Part shown: positions 13,879 through 16,689 of the stretch, one piece after another
How the letters are laid out: the number at the start of each line of letters is the position of its first letter
Position numbering within the stretch: the stretch's first letter is position 1
NCBI GenBank assembly: GCA_964402925.1
Contig: CAYOED010000075.1
Location: forward strand, 1 to 16,689
Direction: 5' to 3'
DNA: 16,689 nt
From: Suilimivivens sp964402925
GTDB lineage: Bacteria > Bacillota > Clostridia > Lachnospirales > Lachnospiraceae
The notes under the pieces: generated by a model
The model's database searches: none
Told to the model about the DNA's origin: nothing
Seen by the model: the letters and a program-made list of their open reading frames with translations, nothing else
Translations under genes and position numbers: made by a program

Positions 13879-16689
13879 ATGAAAAGCATAGCAGAACTGG
13901 AAAAAAGAATACAATGTCTGGAACTGGAAAACCAGCGCCTGAAAAAGTTGCTTGCAGATGCAGGGATTTCTTATTCTGAAAAAGAGATAGATAGTGATGG
14001 TAATGAATATGATCCAGATCAAGGATCAAGAATTATACCAAGAGACATTACGGAAACCGATGCAAAAGTGTTCTTTAGCATGTTTTGGGGACGTACAGAT
14101 GTATATAGCAAGCGTACCATAAAGAAATCTACTGGGGAAGTAAATTATTATACACAATGTCATAATTTTTGGAAAAATGGCTGCCCAAGGATTACAGGAA
14201 GCAAGATAAAATGTCGGGATTGCCAGAGACAGGCATATAAAGAGTTAAAGAAAGAGCAGATTGTTGACCATTTAAGAGGAAGTGCTGAGGATGCTACAGA
14301 CGTCATAGGTGTTTTCCCGCTTTTGACAGATGATACCTGCAGATTTATCGTCTTTGACTTTGATAATCATGAAAAAGGTGCGGAAAGAAATGATTTTGCC
14401 AATGCTGATGATCTGTGGAGAGATGAAGTAAACAGTCTGAGAAGAATATGTGATATCAATGGAATAGATGCACTGGTAGAGCGTTCACGTTCGGGGAGAG
14501 GCGCACATTTGTGGATATTTTTTCAAAAACCGATAGAAGCTGGTCTTGCAAGAAAATTTGGAAATACTCTGTTAAATAAGGGTGCAGAATCTGTAAACTT
14601 AAAATCGTTTCGTTTTTATGACCGTATGCTGCCAATGCAGGATCATCTTCCGGAAGGTGGAGTGGGCAATCTGATTGCACTGCCATTACAGGGACAGGCA
14701 TTAAAAGAGGGGAACAGTGCATTTGTAGATGAACACTGGAATGCATATCCCGACCAGTGGGAAGTGCTGCTGAACAAGAGAAAACTTTCAAAAGAGTTTA
14801 TCGAAAATAAGATAAAAGAATGGACGGAGGGAAGTTTTGATATTGCTGCAGGCTGCGAAGATATTTTTGAAAATGATAACGAAAAGCCGTGGGACAAAAC
14901 AAAGCATTTTCATAAGGAAGATGTTGAAGGAATAATGCAGGTTACACTGTCAGATGGCGTATATGTGAATACGGTAAATTTACAGCCAAGAATACAGAAT
15001 CAGCTCAGGAGGATGGCTGCGTTTTCTAATCCTGTATTTTATAAAAAACAGGCTATGGGGTTATCTAATTTTGAAAATTACAGATATATTTATCTTGGAA
15101 GTGATGAAGGTGGATTTATCAAAGTTCCAAGAGGTATTTTGGAGAATATAACCGAAGCGTGTGAGAAAGCCGGTATTGAATATGAAATAGAAGACAAGCG
15201 AAGTAAAGGGCATCCGATTCATGTGGAGTTTATTGGAAAACTGAAAGAATCACAGATACCTGCTGTAGAAAAACTCCTTCAATATGACAACGGAATCCTG
15301 AATGCTGCCACAGCATTTGGGAAGACAGTAGTGTGCTGTAATGTCATAGCGCAAAGACAGGTAAGCACACTGATTCTCCTCCAGTCATTAGCACTGATGG
15401 GACAATGGCAGGAAGCGCTTGAAAAGTTCTTACATATTGATGAAGAACTGCCGGAGTACGAAACACCTACAGGCCGTAAAAAGAAACGAAGAAGTATTAT
15501 TGGAAAGTTACAGGGAGCTCACGATTCGACTACGGGAATTATTGATATCGCGATGGTCGGTTCGGTCTGTAAGAATGGTGAATACCACAGGCGGTTAAAG
15601 GAGTATGGACTCATACTGGTGGATGAGTGCCACCATGCCGCTTCAGATACAATCGTGGATATTTTACAGGAAGCAAATGCAAAATATGTATATGGAGTAA
15701 CGGCTACACCATTTAGGGGTGACGGTTTGGAAAAAATAAATTATATGCTCCTTGGACCAATCCGTTACAAATACACCTCAAAAGACAGGGCAAAGGAGCA
15801 GGGGATAGAGCATCTTGTTTATCCACGGTTTACAAGGGCAGTTGCTCCAAGATTTTCACAGGATAAAATGCATCCAAATGAGGCATATGAAATCATCCGC
15901 AATAATGAAGACAGGGACGAATTGATCATAAGAGATGTTAAAAAATGTGTGGATGATGGAAGAACGCCAGTTGTTCTTTCCAAGTATGTGGATCATTCAC
16001 AGCGATTGTATCAGCGGTTGATAAATTATGCAGACAAAGTCTTTTTATTGTCCGGCGGTAATTCTAAGAAAGAACATAAAGAAATTTTAAAACAGATGAA
16101 TCAGGTTACGCCGGAGGAAAGTATGATTCTTGTTGCAACAGGAAAGCTGATAGGGGAAGGATTTGACTATCCGAGGTTGGATACACTGATCATGGCAACA
16201 CCCGTGGCATGGAAAGGAATAGTGGAGCAGTATGCCGGACGGTTAAACAGGGATTATGACGGAAAGAAAAGCGTGATTATTTACGATTATGTGGATAGCC
16301 ATATATCCATGTTTGACAGGATGTACCATAAAAGACTTAAGGCGTACAAACAGATCGGATATGATATTTTTTCAGCAACCGGCACGCAAAAGCAAACGGC
16401 GAATGCCATTTTTGATATAGATAATTATGCAGACGTGTATCGGAATGATTTGCTTACGGCTGAGAAAGAAATTATCATTTCCAGTCCGGCAATCAGCGGC
16501 AAGAAAGTGTATGAGATGATTCATTTACTCAGGGAAAAGCAGGAGGTAGGAATTAAAATTGCCATTGTCACATGGAAACCGGACTGCTATGGATATGGAG
16601 ACAGTGCATACTGGCAGGAACTCCAGGAACAGATGCGAAAGGCGGCTTGCCGGGGTCTTTATGGAGTACTTATTCTGCATTTGCTAATT
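13879..16689 (+). CDS. TOTE-type primase-helicase protein, 3' truncated by window edge
   Basis: 937 codons are visible. Residues 1-30 are a leucine-rich coiled coil (IAELEKRIQCLELENQRLKK). A zinc cluster is formed by Cys94, Cys102, Cys112 and Cys115. An archaeo-eukaryotic primase domain has the DxD pair Asp160/Asp162 (FIVFDFDNHEKG), His211 in SGRGAHLWIFF, and GNLIALPLQGQA (from 263). A superfamily 2 helicase follows: motif I with Lys482 (ATAFGKT), DECH at 582-585, TATPF at 608, motif V GEGFDYP at 759-765 and motif VI QYAGRLNR at 784-791. From about 862, EKEIIISSPAISGKKVYEMI looks like the start of a phospholipase D-like nuclease domain. This order matches the TOTE conflict-system proteins, thought to act against invading nucleic acid. 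AAGGAG at 13867-13872, 6 nt from the ATG, fixes the start. The last 20 codons look unlike family members, so a frameshift near 16645 is possible. Confidence 0.85.
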   Translation, partial: MKSIAELEKRIQCLELENQRLKKLLADAGISYSEKEIDSDGNEYDPDQGSRIIPRDITETDAKVFFSMFWGRTDVYSKRTIKKSTGEVNYYTQCHNFWKNGCPRITGSKIKCRDCQRQAYKELKKEQIVDHLRGSAEDATDVIGVFPLLTDDTCRFIVFDFDNHEKGAERNDFANADDLWRDEVNSLRRICDINGIDALVERSRSGRGAHLWIFFQKPIEAGLARKFGNTLLNKGAESVNLKSFRFYDRMLPMQDHLPEGGVGNLIALPLQGQALKEGNSAFVDEHWNAYPDQWEVLLNKRKLSKEFIENKIKEWTEGSFDIAAGCEDIFENDNEKPWDKTKHFHKEDVEGIMQVTLSDGVYVNTVNLQPRIQNQLRRMAAFSNPVFYKKQAMGLSNFENYRYIYLGSDEGGFIKVPRGILENITEACEKAGIEYEIEDKRSKGHPIHVEFIGKLKESQIPAVEKLLQYDNGILNAATAFGKTVVCCNVIAQRQVSTLILLQSLALMGQWQEALEKFLHIDEELPEYETPTGRKKKRRSIIGKLQGAHDSTTGIIDIAMVGSVCKNGEYHRRLKEYGLILVDECHHAASDTIVDILQEANAKYVYGVTATPFRGDGLEKINYMLLGPIRYKYTSKDRAKEQGIEHLVYPRFTRAVAPRFSQDKMHPNEAYEIIRNNEDRDELIIRDVKKCVDDGRTPVVLSKYVDHSQRLYQRLINYADKVFLLSGGNSKKEHKEILKQMNQVTPEESMILVATGKLIGEGFDYPRLDTLIMATPVAWKGIVEQYAGRLNRDYDGKKSVIIYDYVDSHISMFDRMYHKRLKAYKQIGYDIFSATGTQKQTANAIFDIDNYADVYRNDLLTAEKEIIISSPAISGKKVYEMIHLLREKQEVGIKIAIVTWKPDCYGYGDSAYWQELQEQMRKAACRGLYGVLILHLLI

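Overview
The window looks like a gut-type Clostridia (Lachnospiraceae-like) genome. The grounds are AT-leaning coding sequence, strong AAGGAG-type ribosome binding sites, and proteins typical of that group: an InlB-type B-repeat surface protein with a class B sortase, TnpW plus a TndX-like large serine recombinase, and a TOTE-type primase/helicase. Every supported gene is on the + strand.

Positions 1-11486 read as the right-hand part of an integrated mobile element whose left end is not in the window. In order it holds: an uncharacterised 195-aa protein (149-736); about 700 bases with no convincing gene; two small XRE-type regulators (1440-1664, 1861-2220) closed by a good intrinsic terminator; an 890-base gap containing a compact GC-rich structured RNA that I read as a HEARO/omega-RNA-like RNA without an IscB gene; a 1276-aa surface protein (beta-helix plus nine B-repeats and a noncanonical sorting signal); an MT-A70 adenine methyltransferase whose catalytic DPPW lies upstream of any canonical start codon; a class B sortase; a metallophosphoesterase with its own extended -10 promoter; and the mobility end, a 48-aa TnpW-like protein followed by a 537-aa large serine recombinase.

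The recombinase gene runs to the junction with a broken fic gene. Right of the junction, fic sequence begins exactly inside the catalytic motif, at the D of DGNGR, and continues to a winged-helix C-terminus. The HPF half of the motif is missing. The only GA dinucleotide near the junction is at 11485-11486. This matches what I recall of Tn5397/TndX, which inserts into fic genes with GA crossover sites. It also means the recombinase stop codon (TGA) is made from the crossover dinucleotide.

Right of the junction is host DNA: the fic remnant, a 590-aa acidic helical-repeat protein of unknown function, and a large protein running off the right edge (zinc cluster, archaeo-eukaryotic primase, SF2 helicase, start of a PLD-like domain), a TOTE-type conflict/defence protein. 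The element therefore seems to have landed in a defence-like neighbourhood and broken one of its genes. The most interesting items are the fic junction, the orphan structured RNA, the start-less methyltransferase and the surface protein/sortase pair.
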